Positions 25,013 to 32,572 of a stretch of DNA of 64,000 nucleotides are shown piece after piece. Source of the DNA: Psychrobacillus sp044762655. GTDB taxonomy: Bacteria > Bacillota > Bacilli > Bacillales_A > Planococcaceae. How positions within the stretch are numbered: position 1 is the first letter of the stretch; each line of letters begins with the position of its first letter. Both the position numbers and the translations under genes were made by a program. The DNA is taken from NCBI RefSeq assembly GCF_044762655.1, contig NZ_JBIWER010000001.1, positions 1 to 64,000 on the forward strand, in the 5' to 3' direction. Under the pieces are notes generated by a model. It was not told the DNA's origin. It worked only from the letters and a program-made list of their open reading frames with translations, and did no database searches.

Positions 25013-25045
25013 TTATTCAACTAACCTGAACGGTTAGTTGAATAA
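25013..25045. repeat. Solo perfect palindrome of box type
   Basis: TTATTCAACTAACC, loop TGAAC, GGTTAGTTGAATAA: a 14-bp perfect stem built from two box ends. It begins 4 nt after the stop of the CopG-type gene. Confidence 0.75.
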
Positions 25046-25049
25046 TGCA

Positions 25050-25427
25050 TCATTGTTTTAATACTTTTTTTATCTCTGGAGTTGCTTTGAGTACCCCAAA
25101 TACTTTTAAAGATTTTATTGTTTTAGTTGCTAATTCCTCGTCAATGTCATCTGCAAGGATCACCATTCCAACTACTTTAATATCTAGTATTTTGTTTTGT
25201 TCCTTTACTTTCTCAAGCCGTTCCCTACTGTATAGACTTACTCCCATTAAATATGATTTATCTGTAATTATATTATCAACAACATTTGCATGAACTGATA
25301 ATTGATTACGGATAGCTGTTTTAATAAAGTCTGTACGATTAGAATAAAACCCTTGTTCAACTAATAAATCAACTTTCCCTAAATCCACAACATTCATGTT
25401 GATTGTTATCTTTTCTGTTTCCGCCAT
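25050..25427 (-). CDS. Ribbon-helix-helix (CopG/MetJ-type) regulator
   Basis: 125 residues. The N-terminus EKITINMNVVDLGKVDLLVEQGFYSNRTDFIKTAIRNQL is a ribbon-helix-helix DNA-binding domain: a strand followed by two helices with the SNRTDFIKTAI turn. The C-terminal 75 residues may bind a ligand or oligomerise. Its promoter region holds a 9-bp inverted repeat (25457-25478), a probable autoregulatory operator. AGAGGATGG lies upstream of the ATG. Confidence 0.78.
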   Translation of the reverse strand: MAETEKITINMNVVDLGKVDLLVEQGFYSNRTDFIKTAIRNQLSVHANVVDNIITDKSYLMGVSLYSRERLEKVKEQNKILDIKVVGMVILADDIDEELATKTIKSLKVFGVLKATPEIKKVLKQ

Positions 25428-25456
25428 CTTCTTACCATCCTCTCACCATCTAATCG

Positions 25457-25478
25457 TATTGTATGTTATCATACAATA
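25457..25478. promoter_or_regulatory. Inverted repeat, probable CopG operator
   Basis: TATTGTATG, 4-nt spacer TTAT, CATACAATA. Located 30 bp before the RHH gene start; ribbon-helix-helix proteins usually bind such dyads in their own promoters. Confidence 0.6.
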
Positions 25479-25479
25479 A

Positions 25480-25533
25480 AAAATACCATCTGTAAAACAT
25501 CCAAGCGGATGTTTTACAGATGGTATTTTATTT
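25480..25533. terminator. 23-bp perfect hairpin, bidirectional terminator
   Basis: AAAATACCATCTGTAAAACA... (25480-25502) with its exact complement at 25507-25529 and a 4-nt loop; T-rich tracts on both sides. Confidence 0.8.
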
Positions 25534-25547
25534 TTATTGTAAAATTC

Positions 25548-25806
25548 TTATTGAAGTAAAGCACCCACTTCCATTGACGATGCATCAAAAGGGATCAGCA
25601 TAATGTTTAATATTTCTTTCTCCATTAAAGTAGGGTTTAACAATTCCATTTCATTTTCACGTGGACATAAAATACTCGTTATACAATTTGTTATCTACCA
25701 TGAGTAAATTCCTTTTTATGCCTTCAATCTCTGATTCACTTTTCTTAAATAAAGCTATACCAGCTTCATTTTCTATAACACACAAAGTTCCAACCTTTAG
25801 AATCAT
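25548..25806 (-). pseudogene. Frameshifted small protein of about 85 residues
   Basis: From ATG 25804-25806 the frame reads MILKVGTLCVIENEAGIALF...NLLMVDNKLY. Near 25677-25685 it must shift by one base to continue TSILCPRENEMELLNPTLMEKEILNIMLIPFDASSMEVGALLQ to the stop at 25548. The two halves read as one smooth protein, so this is a single indel. Family unknown. Positions 25807-25888 show no gene. Confidence 0.6.
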
Positions 25807-25888
25807 GATGTACGATGATAGTATAAACAAAGAGTAAACAATTGAAAAAGGAAATTTTTACTTCTTAACGATAGGTGGCTTATAACCT

Positions 25889-26446
25889 TTGCATGAATAT
25901 ATACAACTCATTCCATTACTGAACATAGCACTTAAATTTTTCTGTTTACTTATCTTAAACTTAGGCATTGGGGCTATCGGCTTTGTGCCAAGTTTCTTTA
26001 TCACAGCAATCAACATCAACACTCTGGGTTTAGTATTAGGCTCCGTACTTACATTTATAGGAGAAATTCTTGGAGCGCTTATCGGGTTTCACCTATACCG
26101 TTGGGGTTTCTCTAAAATTCGTTCTAAATGGTTAAATAATTCTTTTTTTAAAGTAATGAAAATTAGCTCTCCTAAAAATATATTTATTCTAATTATTCTT
26201 TTTCGACTTCTACCGTTTGTTCCATCCGGGTTAGTTACGGCAGGTGCTTCCATGACAACTATCAGTGGAGGACTCTTTATGATTGCTAGCTCTATAGGTA
26301 AAATACCTGCAGTAATCCTTGAGGTTGCAGTAGTCTTTGGTGTTCTCCAAAAAGTATCTATGACTTCTTTGAATATCTCTATTATCTTGTTATTAATTAT
26401 TATTTCACCTATTTGGATAAAAATTAAAAAGAAGACAACTGATTAA
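25889..26446 (+). CDS. VTT/DedA-like membrane protein (TVP38/TMEM64 type)
   Basis: 185 residues with about five hydrophobic segments. The conserved VTT-domain signature is FIGEILGALIGFHLYRWGF in the middle and LFRLLPFVPSGLVTAGASM further on, with Arg and Gly-Ala residues typical of this superfamily. Members act as lipid scramblases or polyprenyl-phosphate transporters in the cytoplasmic membrane. The start is TTG with AGGTGG about 9 nt upstream; an ATG four bases on is out of frame and short. Confidence 0.75.
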   Translation: MHEYIQLIPLLNIALKFFCLLILNLGIGAIGFVPSFFITAININTLGLVLGSVLTFIGEILGALIGFHLYRWGFSKIRSKWLNNSFFKVMKISSPKNIFILIILFRLLPFVPSGLVTAGASMTTISGGLFMIASSIGKIPAVILEVAVVFGVLQKVSMTSLNISIILLLIIISPIWIKIKKKTTD

Positions 26447-26554
26447 GGTTGGTATAGAGCTTAATAGACTTAATATGAAATCATAGTTTTAATGTTGGGT
26501 TTGGAAAAAGGATGAATAATACAGCTACAAATGTTGATTCTAATAGTAAGTTAC

Positions 26555-26581
26555 AACCCCTATTCAAAGGGGCTATTTTTA
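26555..26581 (+). terminator. Terminator downstream of the VTT gene
   Basis: CCCCT/AGGGG short stem followed by CTATTTTTAAT. It lies about 110 nt beyond the gene; nothing else is seen in 26447-26637. Confidence 0.5.
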
Positions 26582-26637
26582 ATACAAGTATAGGGCTTAT
26601 TTGTAATAAAGATTGATTATTTCGGAAAGCGTATATA

Positions 26638-26662
26638 TAACTAAAGTGCAAGTTAGTTGAAT
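26638..26662 (-). repeat. Box 1 trace of the cassette-terminator repeat
   Basis: TTCAACTAACTTGCACTTTAGTTA on the minus strand; core and box 2 absent. 36 nt after the HxlR gene. Confidence 0.45.
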
Positions 26663-26698
26663 ATAAAGCATTTAAATATGTAATGATGGATTTTCTTT

Positions 26699-27052
26699 TT
26701 ATTTACTCACTAAATGTTTTTTACTCCACTCGCCCATACTTTGCAGTATAGGGATAAAACTTTGTCCCAAAGGTGTTAACGAGTATTCTACTTTAGGAGG
26801 AACTTCTTTATATACTTCTCTGTGAACCATTTGGTCTTCTTCCAATTCTCGCAACTGACGTGTCAGTATTCCTTTTGAAATATTAGGTAACAATCTTTGA
26901 AGTTCATTAAATCTTCTTGTCTGTATGCTTAAATACCATAGAATGATGATTTTCCATTTCCCTGCAATTATGTCTTGAGCTTGAGTAACTGGACAAACCT
27001 CTATTCCCTCAATTTGTTCCTCTGGAGGATCACCGAACCAACTTCGTGCCAT
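26699..27052 (-). CDS. HxlR-family transcriptional regulator
   Basis: 117 residues, a winged helix of the HxlR/YodB family: CPVTQAQDIIAGKWKIIILWYL, then RFNELQRLLPNISKGILTRQLRELEEDQMVHREVY, then VEYSLTPLGQSF. The conserved Cys (near residue 21) corresponds to the redox-sensing Cys of YodB/HypR by family knowledge. It is divergent from an NmrA-type reductase with dyads between, so it probably represses that gene until oxidised by quinones, diamide or similar. GAGAGGC is 7 nt before the ATG. Confidence 0.88.
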   Translation of the reverse strand: MARSWFGDPPEEQIEGIEVCPVTQAQDIIAGKWKIIILWYLSIQTRRFNELQRLLPNISKGILTRQLRELEEDQMVHREVYKEVPPKVEYSLTPLGQSFIPILQSMGEWSKKHLVSK

Positions 27053-27126
27053 AATAAATGCCTCTCTTTCTTAATGGTACTATTTTTGAGACTATGTTAT
27101 AAAAAAATGACTACTTTTAAATAAAT

Positions 27127-27148
27127 GTCTAACACTATAATATTAGAC
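27127..27148. promoter_or_regulatory. HxlR-type operator over the reductase promoter
   Basis: GTCTAA-N10-TTAGAC surrounds the -10 TATAAT (27136-27141), so a bound repressor would block the gene starting at 27189. Confidence 0.55.
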
Positions 27149-27188
27149 TAGGCTTAAAAATCAAATAAAAAGATTGGAGAGATAAATA

Positions 27189-28061
27189 ATGAAATTATTA
27201 GTAACAGGAGCAACAGGGAAATTCGGCACTAAGGTTGTAGATAAGTTATTGGAGACTGTACCAGCAAGTCAATTAGCTGTCAGTGTGCGTAAACCAGAGA
27301 AAGCAGAAGGATTCCGAGCTCGTGGAGTAGAAGTTCGACATGGAGATTTTGATTATCCAGAAACATTGGATTCTGCTTTTGCAGGAATTGATCGCTTATT
27401 AATTATTTCTGCTGATGGAGACAATGAAACGCGAATTCGTCAGCATGGCAACGCAGTCAAAGCTGCTGAGTATGCTGGAGTTAAATTTATCGCTTATACA
27501 AGTTTGGCAAATATAAGAGAAAGCAAATTATCCCTTGCTGAAGTTCACCGTTTTACAGAAAAAGTAATTTTGAAAACAGGTATTCCATACACTTTTCTAC
27601 GGAACAACTGGTACTTGGAAAATGAAATTGCAAGTATTCAAGGTGTACTAGCAGGAGCTCCTTGGGTGACATCTGCCGGAATAGGAAAAGTAGGCTGGGC
27701 AACTCAACAAGATTATGCAGAAGTTGCTGCTGCAGTACTTTCTGGCAAAGGACACGAAAATACCATATACGAGCTTTGTGGTAAACCATTGACTCAGGAA
27801 GAATTAGCATCAGCTGTTGGTGAAGTATTAGGAAAAGAAGTAATAGTTCAACAAGTGGATGACTCCACTTATGCCGATATTATGACAGGTGCTGGTGTAC
27901 CAGAATTTGTTATTCCAATTCTTGTTGATATACAAAAAAGCATTAGAGAAGGTTCACTTGATTTAGAGAGTAATGATTTAGAAAAAGTTCTTGGTCGTCC
28001 AACTACGCCAATCAAAGAGGCACTTACTCAAATTGTAAATGGAATTACCCAAAATAAATAA
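27189..28061 (+). CDS. NmrA-type NAD(P)H-binding quinone reductase (QorB-like)
   Basis: 290 residues. N-terminal Rossmann motif VTGATGKFGTKVV, then SVRKPEKA (NADPH phosphate binding) and ADGDNETRIRQHGNAVKAAEYAGVKFIAYTSLA. From family knowledge this is the QorB/YtfG type of NADPH:quinone oxidoreductase, an atypical short-chain dehydrogenase. GGAGAG is 8 nt before the ATG. It is divergent from an HxlR regulator, which supports a role in quinone or electrophile stress. A terminator follows directly. Confidence 0.87.
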   Translation: MKLLVTGATGKFGTKVVDKLLETVPASQLAVSVRKPEKAEGFRARGVEVRHGDFDYPETLDSAFAGIDRLLIISADGDNETRIRQHGNAVKAAEYAGVKFIAYTSLANIRESKLSLAEVHRFTEKVILKTGIPYTFLRNNWYLENEIASIQGVLAGAPWVTSAGIGKVGWATQQDYAEVAAAVLSGKGHENTIYELCGKPLTQEELASAVGEVLGKEVIVQQVDDSTYADIMTGAGVPEFVIPILVDIQKSIREGSLDLESNDLEKVLGRPTTPIKEALTQIVNGITQNK

Positions 28062-28069
28062 TTGAACTG

Positions 28070-28107
28070 AACCGACCTTGTTTGTTCTAAATAGGGTCGG
28101 TTTTTTA
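28070..28107 (+). terminator. Terminator of the NmrA-type gene
   Basis: ACCGACC (28071-28077) pairs with GGTCGGT, then TTTTTT. Confidence 0.85.
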
Positions 28108-28112
28108 TTACT

Positions 28113-28152
28113 TTTAAAAAAACTAGGGATATATATAATTACCCTAGTTTTA
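28113..28152 (-). terminator. Terminator, minus strand
   Basis: AAACTAGGG/CCCTAGTTT stem with TTTTTTT on the minus strand, next to the type A repeat. Confidence 0.65.
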
Positions 28153-28168
28153 TCAACATTATTGTTTG

Positions 28169-28244
28169 TTGAACTAAACTGCTTCTTTAGTTTAATAAGA
28201 AAAAAGGCTTTACCCCTTCTAGAAGTAAAGCACACGTTAGTTGT
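28169..28244 (-). repeat. Cassette-terminator repeat, type A core (last complete copy)
   Basis: Full type A copy. It is 245 nt from the nearest minus-strand gene. To the right only one partial copy (37413) is seen in the remaining 36 kb. Positions 28245-28488 hold an unexplained hairpin GGCTTC/GAAGCC with TTTTT on the plus strand (28450-28480) and no gene. Confidence 0.82.
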
Positions 28245-28488
28245 ATAAGGATGTATTAATAAAGCGTCCATTCATAAATTTTATGCATCTCCTCACCCAA
28301 AGTGACCCTTGGATAAGAAAGCCTTGGTTATCAAATATTCAATATCGGAAGGACAACTGTCGTTTTAAAACCGTTATTCTATTTTCATATTAGTTTAAAT
28401 GGGTGAATTAAAAGTTATCGTAATTGAAACCCTAAGAGAAATGTCGAATGGGCTTCCACACTGTTTATAGAAGCCTTTTTGTGTATTA

Positions 28489-28653
28489 TTACATTATTGG
28501 ATAATTCAGCTCGTAATTTGGGTAGCAATAGTATGGTGGTCTCGGTCCTATTTTTGGCATGGGCCAGGAATCCTCAATATAGACCATCGTTACTTTTTCA
28601 TTTGAATGGTTTACTAGCAATAGAAATACTTCTGGATTAAATTCGTATCTCAA
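28489..28653 (-). CDS. 54-residue protein cotranscribed with an SDR
   Basis: Minus-strand frame from TTG 28651-28653 with AAGGGGG 8 nt upstream, starting 19 nt after the SDR stop. It reads MRYEFNPEVFLLLVNHSNEK..., then VYIEDSWPMPKIGPRPPYYCYPNYELNYPIM: a Pro/Tyr-rich tail and no signal peptide. Operon position and site make it likely to be real. No family recognised. Confidence 0.55.
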   Translation of the reverse strand: MRYEFNPEVFLLLVNHSNEKVTMVYIEDSWPMPKIGPRPPYYCYPNYELNYPIM

Positions 28654-28671
28654 AATGTTAACCCCCTTCCA

Positions 28672-29652
28672 TTAGGAATGTGTGGATTCTCCCCCATCAA
28701 CATGAAGAACTTGACCAGTAACAAAACGAGAATCATCAGAAGCAAGATAGACAAAGGTTGGTGCGAGTTCAAATGGATGGGCAACTCGTTCCATTGGATT
28801 AAATGCTCCATATACAGCGACTTGGTCTGACGAGAAACTTGCTGCAATTAGTGGGGTCCAAATTCGGCCGGGGGCGACGGCATTGACTCGGATCCCTTGT
28901 TTCACGACATTTTTAGCCAAGGCACGTGTCCAACCAACTATTGCGCCTTTTGTGGCCGTATAATCAATCATTTGCTTCTCACCTACATACGTGACCACTG
29001 AAGAAGTGCCAATAATTGAGCTGCCTGGTTTTAAATGAGGAAGCGCTGCTCTTGTTGTGTAAAAATGGGAGTATATATTAACTTTGAAGGTGTCCTCGAA
29101 TTGCTCGTCTGTAATGTCAAGGAGACTTAGTTGTTGGAATTGGATACCAACGTGATTACAAAGAATATCGAGACGCCCAAACGTACTTACTGTTTGTTCT
29201 ACAATGGAGATGCACTGTTGTTTGTCTCGCAAGTCACCAGGCATTAGAAAACAACGTTGTCCGAGTTGTTCAATCCTCATTTTTGTTCTATTTGCATCCT
29301 CATGTTCATCTAAATATGAAATAGCAACATCTGCGCCTTCTTTAGCAAACGCAATTGCTACTGCTGCACCAATACCACTGTCACCCCCTGTAATAAGTGC
29401 TACTTTTCCTGTTAACTTTCCACTCCCTTTATAGTTCGGGTTTTCGATAATTGGAAGGGGTACCATAAGTTTTTCCACTCCGGGATGGCGCAGCTGGCGC
29501 TGTTCAGGAAGATTTATCGGAATTTCTTCGTACCGTGTTATTTTGCCATAGTTAGGGTACATGGGATAAGGTTGAGTTTGCATGTTCGCTATAAACATTT
29601 GTTGCATTTGCTTTATTTGGTCTAACTGAAGACTTTGATCCTTTTGATCCAT
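28672..29652 (-). CDS. SDR oxidoreductase, general-stress YhxC/YhdF type
   Basis: 326 residues. A 75-residue extension rich in Gln and Pro (YPMYPNYGKITRYEEIPINLPEQRQ) precedes the Rossmann core, as in YhdF/YhxC-like dehydrogenases of bacilli. TGGDSGIG is the cofactor loop; DYTATKGA carries the Tyr-x3-Lys pair; SSVVTYVG the Ser. The usual NNAG is replaced by NHVG, a substitution worth noting although the catalytic triad remains. Substrate unknown. GGGAGG is 5 nt before the ATG. A small gene follows in the same operon. Confidence 0.87.
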   Translation of the reverse strand: MDQKDQSLQLDQIKQMQQMFIANMQTQPYPMYPNYGKITRYEEIPINLPEQRQLRHPGVEKLMVPLPIIENPNYKGSGKLTGKVALITGGDSGIGAAVAIAFAKEGADVAISYLDEHEDANRTKMRIEQLGQRCFLMPGDLRDKQQCISIVEQTVSTFGRLDILCNHVGIQFQQLSLLDITDEQFEDTFKVNIYSHFYTTRAALPHLKPGSSIIGTSSVVTYVGEKQMIDYTATKGAIVGWTRALAKNVVKQGIRVNAVAPGRIWTPLIAASFSSDQVAVYGAFNPMERVAHPFELAPTFVYLASDDSRFVTGQVLHVDGGESTHS

Positions 29653-29750
29653 GGAATCCTCCCATAAAAGTAATTTTCTACAATAGAATGTTTATGTTGT
29701 TCACTACAAATATAGTACCCCCCAAAAAGTCAAACAGAAAAACCGGCAAA

Positions 29751-29785
29751 CCACATAATACGATTTGGCCCTATTGCTGAATAAC
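29751..29785 (-). repeat. Diverged end of repeat family 2
   Basis: GATTTGGCCCTATTGCTGAATAA shares GGCCCTATTGCT with the complete copy at 36629. Confidence 0.4.
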
Positions 29786-29955
29786 AAAAATTACGTTTTG
29801 TATTTACACAAATGCCTTAATTGTTTTTGAAATCCCTAACTGATTTCAGCAAACTTTCTTACTCTCTTTCTCCAAGCTCTTTAAGAAGTAAGCTAATCTC
29901 ACCATTCCGCTACTTAGTGAAGGGAGGGCTCATAGTTAAAAAGCAATTGACTCCA

Positions 29956-30004
29956 TGTGCTCGCTTTCCGCCGGCGAGCCGGGAGCCTCCTCGGCGCTGC
30001 ATCT
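29956..30004. repeat. GC-rich degenerate intergenic element
   Basis: GCTCGCTTTCCGCCGGCGAG and GAGCCTCCTCGGCGCTG stand out as GC-rich in AT-rich surroundings. Similar strings recur between genes in many Bacillaceae, from memory. A weaker relative lies at 46967. No gene is seen in 29653-30076. Confidence 0.45.
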
Positions 30005-30076
30005 GGAGTAAATCTTCCCAATACCTCTGTTGACATACACATTCAATCCCTTCTTTCTTGTCTATCCTCGAAATTT

Positions 30077-30976
30077 CTATAAAATGTCCAAAGGCATTTT
30101 TCTAGTCGGTTGCGGAAATACTTCATCAAGTCTATTTAAATCCTCTTTTGTTAATTCAATAATAGCGGCTTCCGCATTTGCTAGTACATGTTCTTTCTGA
30201 ACAGCTTTTGGAATAGCTAGACAATTGTTAGAACGGATTGTCCAAGCGAGAGCGATTTGTAAGGGTTGTACAGCGTATTTTTCTGCAATCTCTAAAATGG
30301 TTGGATCCGTTAACAGTTGTCTTCTTAAAGAACCCCCTTGAGCTAGCGGGCTATATGCCATAATAGGCATGTGATGTTCTCGCTGCCATGGTAAGAGATT
30401 ATACTCTATACCCCTTGAACCAAGATGATATAATACTTGATTAATCATACAATTTTTTCCGTTAGTGGTGTTCCATAACTCTTTCATATCATCGGAATCA
30501 AAATTGGAGACTCCCCACCTTACTATTTTTCCTTCCTTGCGTAGATTTTCCATTCCTTCAATGGTTTCTGCTAATGGCACACTTCCTCGCCAGTGTAAAA
30601 GGTATAAATCAAGAAGATCGGTTCCCAGCCTTTTTAGACTGTTTTCACACGCTTTGGCAATCATATCTAATCCTGCATGATGAGGATACACCTTTGATAC
30701 TAAAAAGACGTCATCTCTTCGTCCTTTAATTGCTTCACCTACTAAGCGTTCAGAATCGCCATTACCATACATTTCCGCCGTATCTATTAGTTTCATGCCT
30801 AATTCTATTCCGAGTTGTAAAGCTTTGATTTCCCGTTCTCTCATTTGAGGATTTTCTCCCATGTACCAAGTTCCTTGTCCTATTCTTGGCATAGAAGTTC
30901 CATCAGGCAATGTAACTACACGACTTTCAAGGGATTTTTTTATTTTTGTTAATTTATTTTCGTCCTGTACACTCAT
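30077..30976 (-). CDS. Aldo/keto reductase
   Basis: 299 residues, TIM-barrel AKR. Catalytic tetrad visible: Asp and Tyr in LIDTAEMYGNG, Lys in FLVSKVYPHH, His in YLLHWRG. KEGKIVRWGVSNF and the C-terminal NCLAIPKAVQKEH (NADPH binding) are also typical. It should reduce aldehydes or ketones with NADPH. AAAGGAAGTG lies about 14 nt upstream of the ATG, a long spacing. It lies in a run of separately terminated redox genes. Confidence 0.9.
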   Translation of the reverse strand: MSVQDENKLTKIKKSLESRVVTLPDGTSMPRIGQGTWYMGENPQMREREIKALQLGIELGMKLIDTAEMYGNGDSERLVGEAIKGRRDDVFLVSKVYPHHAGLDMIAKACENSLKRLGTDLLDLYLLHWRGSVPLAETIEGMENLRKEGKIVRWGVSNFDSDDMKELWNTTNGKNCMINQVLYHLGSRGIEYNLLPWQREHHMPIMAYSPLAQGGSLRRQLLTDPTILEIAEKYAVQPLQIALAWTIRSNNCLAIPKAVQKEHVLANAEAAIIELTKEDLNRLDEVFPQPTRKMPLDIL

Positions 30977-31021
30977 TAAAAATCAACACTTCCTTTTGTA
31001 TCTTTTTATGTACCTAATAAC

Positions 31022-31058
31022 AAAAAAGGCGGCAATACTCTTTTGCAGTATTGCCACC
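31022..31058 (-). terminator. Terminator of the SDR gene at 31151
   Basis: 11-bp stem GGCGGCAATAC/GTATTGCCACC with TTTTTTG on the minus strand. Confidence 0.85.
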
Positions 31059-31150
31059 AGTAAATTACTTAATACTTAACTTATTTCTATTTTAGTTAGA
31101 ACCCCTGCTTGGCAGGGTGATAAGCTTCCGTTCAACATCCATTTTGGCCA

Positions 31151-31867
31151 TTATACAAAGTGGGCTCCACCATCAATAAGAACAGCCGTACCAGTAGTAA
31201 AACCATTTTTAGCAAGGTATACATAGGTTTCAGCTATGTCTTCCGGCTTTGCAATCCGTCCAACAGGGAGCTGTTGTGCAATGCCGTTGAACAGTGCTTG
31301 CCTCTGATCATCTGGCATTCCTGCATAGATTGGAGTGTCTACAATTCCAGGTGAAACCACGTTTACCCTAATAGGGGCAAGGTCTACGGAAAGTCCTCGA
31401 ACCAATCCTTCAATGGCTGAATTGATTGCCGCTAACGTAGTAGCGCCTTGAGGAGGACGAACGCCATATACACCAGAGGTTAAGGTGATTGAGCTCTCAT
31501 TGTTTAAATATGGAAGTGCTGAACGGACGGTAATATATTGCCCCCAGAACTTACTATCAAACGCCTCTTTAGCACTTGCCACAGGCAATTCGCTAAAGTG
31601 CCCCATTGCGCCTTCTCCTGCTGTTACCACAAGGTGGTCAAATTTTCCAACCTTGCTGAAAAATTCTGCTACTTTTTCTTCGCTTCGAAAATCGATTTCA
31701 TTTCCTTCTACATTACCACCAAGAACTTGTTTTGCCTCATTTAATTTGGAAACAGAACGGCTGGCAATGATCACTTGAGCTGATTGATCGAGAAACGCTT
31801 TGGCAGTTGCTAAACCAATACCAGAAGTACCCCCTAAAACAACTACTCTTTTACCATTTAATGACAT
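31151..31867 (-). CDS. Atypical SDR (PRK07041-like) without Tyr-x3-Lys
   Basis: 238 residues. VVLGGTSGIGLATAKAF is the cofactor loop, DSKFWGQYITVRSALPYL and VSPGIVDTPIY follow, and the C-terminus NGFTTGTAVLIDGGAH is classical. Where catalytic Tyr and Lys normally stand, the sequence reads LAAINSAIEGL, so both are missing. I remember the same pattern (GAINAALEAL) in PRK07041-type proteins, so it is a subfamily trait rather than decay. Activity may be altered or lost. AAAGGGG is 8 nt before the ATG. Confidence 0.82.
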   Translation of the reverse strand: MSLNGKRVVVLGGTSGIGLATAKAFLDQSAQVIIASRSVSKLNEAKQVLGGNVEGNEIDFRSEEKVAEFFSKVGKFDHLVVTAGEGAMGHFSELPVASAKEAFDSKFWGQYITVRSALPYLNNESSITLTSGVYGVRPPQGATTLAAINSAIEGLVRGLSVDLAPIRVNVVSPGIVDTPIYAGMPDDQRQALFNGIAQQLPVGRIAKPEDIAETYVYLAKNGFTTGTAVLIDGGAHFV

Positions 31868-31959
31868 AATAAAACCCCTTTCTTATTAAAACCTTTTTTG
31901 TATTGAAATTCATTGTGAAATATTAATTTCTAAAACGATACTATTGAGTACGTACGCTA

Positions 31960-32472
31960 TTATTCAGCTAATAATTTTAAGGATTCACGATTAAAGGCAG
32001 GAATGTCATCCGGAAAACGGCTTGCTACAATATTATTGCTTACCACAACTTCTTCATCTTTGTAGTTAGCACCTGCATTTTTGAGATCATTCCTTATTGA
32101 TTTGAAACCTGTTATATCGACGCCTTTTAATAGGTCTGTATCAATTAATACTTGTGGGCCATGGCAAATGGCAAAAACAGGTTTACCTTCTTGTATAAAT
32201 GCTTTTGCGAATTCACCAAAACGGTCGTCTTCACGTAATAAATCGGGAGAGAAGCCGCCAGGGATGAGTAGAGCATCAAAGTCTTGAGGATTAACTTCCC
32301 CAATTCCTTTATCTATTTTTACTGCTTCACCTTTTTTACCAGTAATATCTTTTCCAGCCTGTATGTCGATTGTGATCACTTGATGACCAGCATCTTTAAA
32401 TGCTTGTGCTGGTTCTGTGAATTCTACATCTTCAAATAAGTCTGTTATTAGTGTAGCGATTTTTTTGCTCAT
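31960..32472 (-). CDS. DJ-1/PfpI family protein, YfkM-like general stress protein
   Basis: 170 residues from ATG 32472, chosen because GGGGG is 9 nt upstream; an earlier in-frame ATG has no site. ALLIPGGFSPDLLR and the nucleophile elbow FAICHGPQ, with catalytic Cys, match the DJ-1/PfpI fold, and the whole chain resembles B. subtilis YfkM (general stress protein 18). Family members deglycate or protect proteins damaged by methylglyoxal or oxidants, which fits the surrounding redox genes. Confidence 0.87.
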   Translation of the reverse strand: MSKKIATLITDLFEDVEFTEPAQAFKDAGHQVITIDIQAGKDITGKKGEAVKIDKGIGEVNPQDFDALLIPGGFSPDLLREDDRFGEFAKAFIQEGKPVFAICHGPQVLIDTDLLKGVDITGFKSIRNDLKNAGANYKDEEVVVSNNIVASRFPDDIPAFNRESLKLLAE

Positions 32473-32572
32473 TATGATAAGCCCCCTTATAATTGTAAAA
32501 GCATCGTTGGGTTTCATCCATATTCAATTCCCTAGAAAAATCAAAAAGGTTTCCTTGCTGATGTCCTCCTTT

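Noticed and set aside
25546..25572. Type A repeat fragment (ATTGAAGTAAAGCACCCAC)
   Set aside because: The similarity is short, and the bases are explained as the coding end (VGALLQ) of the frameshifted gene.
54..28244. Regularly spaced repeats as a CRISPR array
   Set aside because: Spacing is hundreds of bases with genes between, cores differ, and there are no cas genes.
54..28244. Repeats as transposons or IS remnants with a transposase
   Set aside because: Each copy is only 55-135 bp, no transposase frame exists in the window, and I could not see consistent target duplications.
29821..30033. 70-codon plus-strand frame
   Set aside because: It covers a GC-rich intergenic repeat, has no ribosome binding site and no protein-like pattern.
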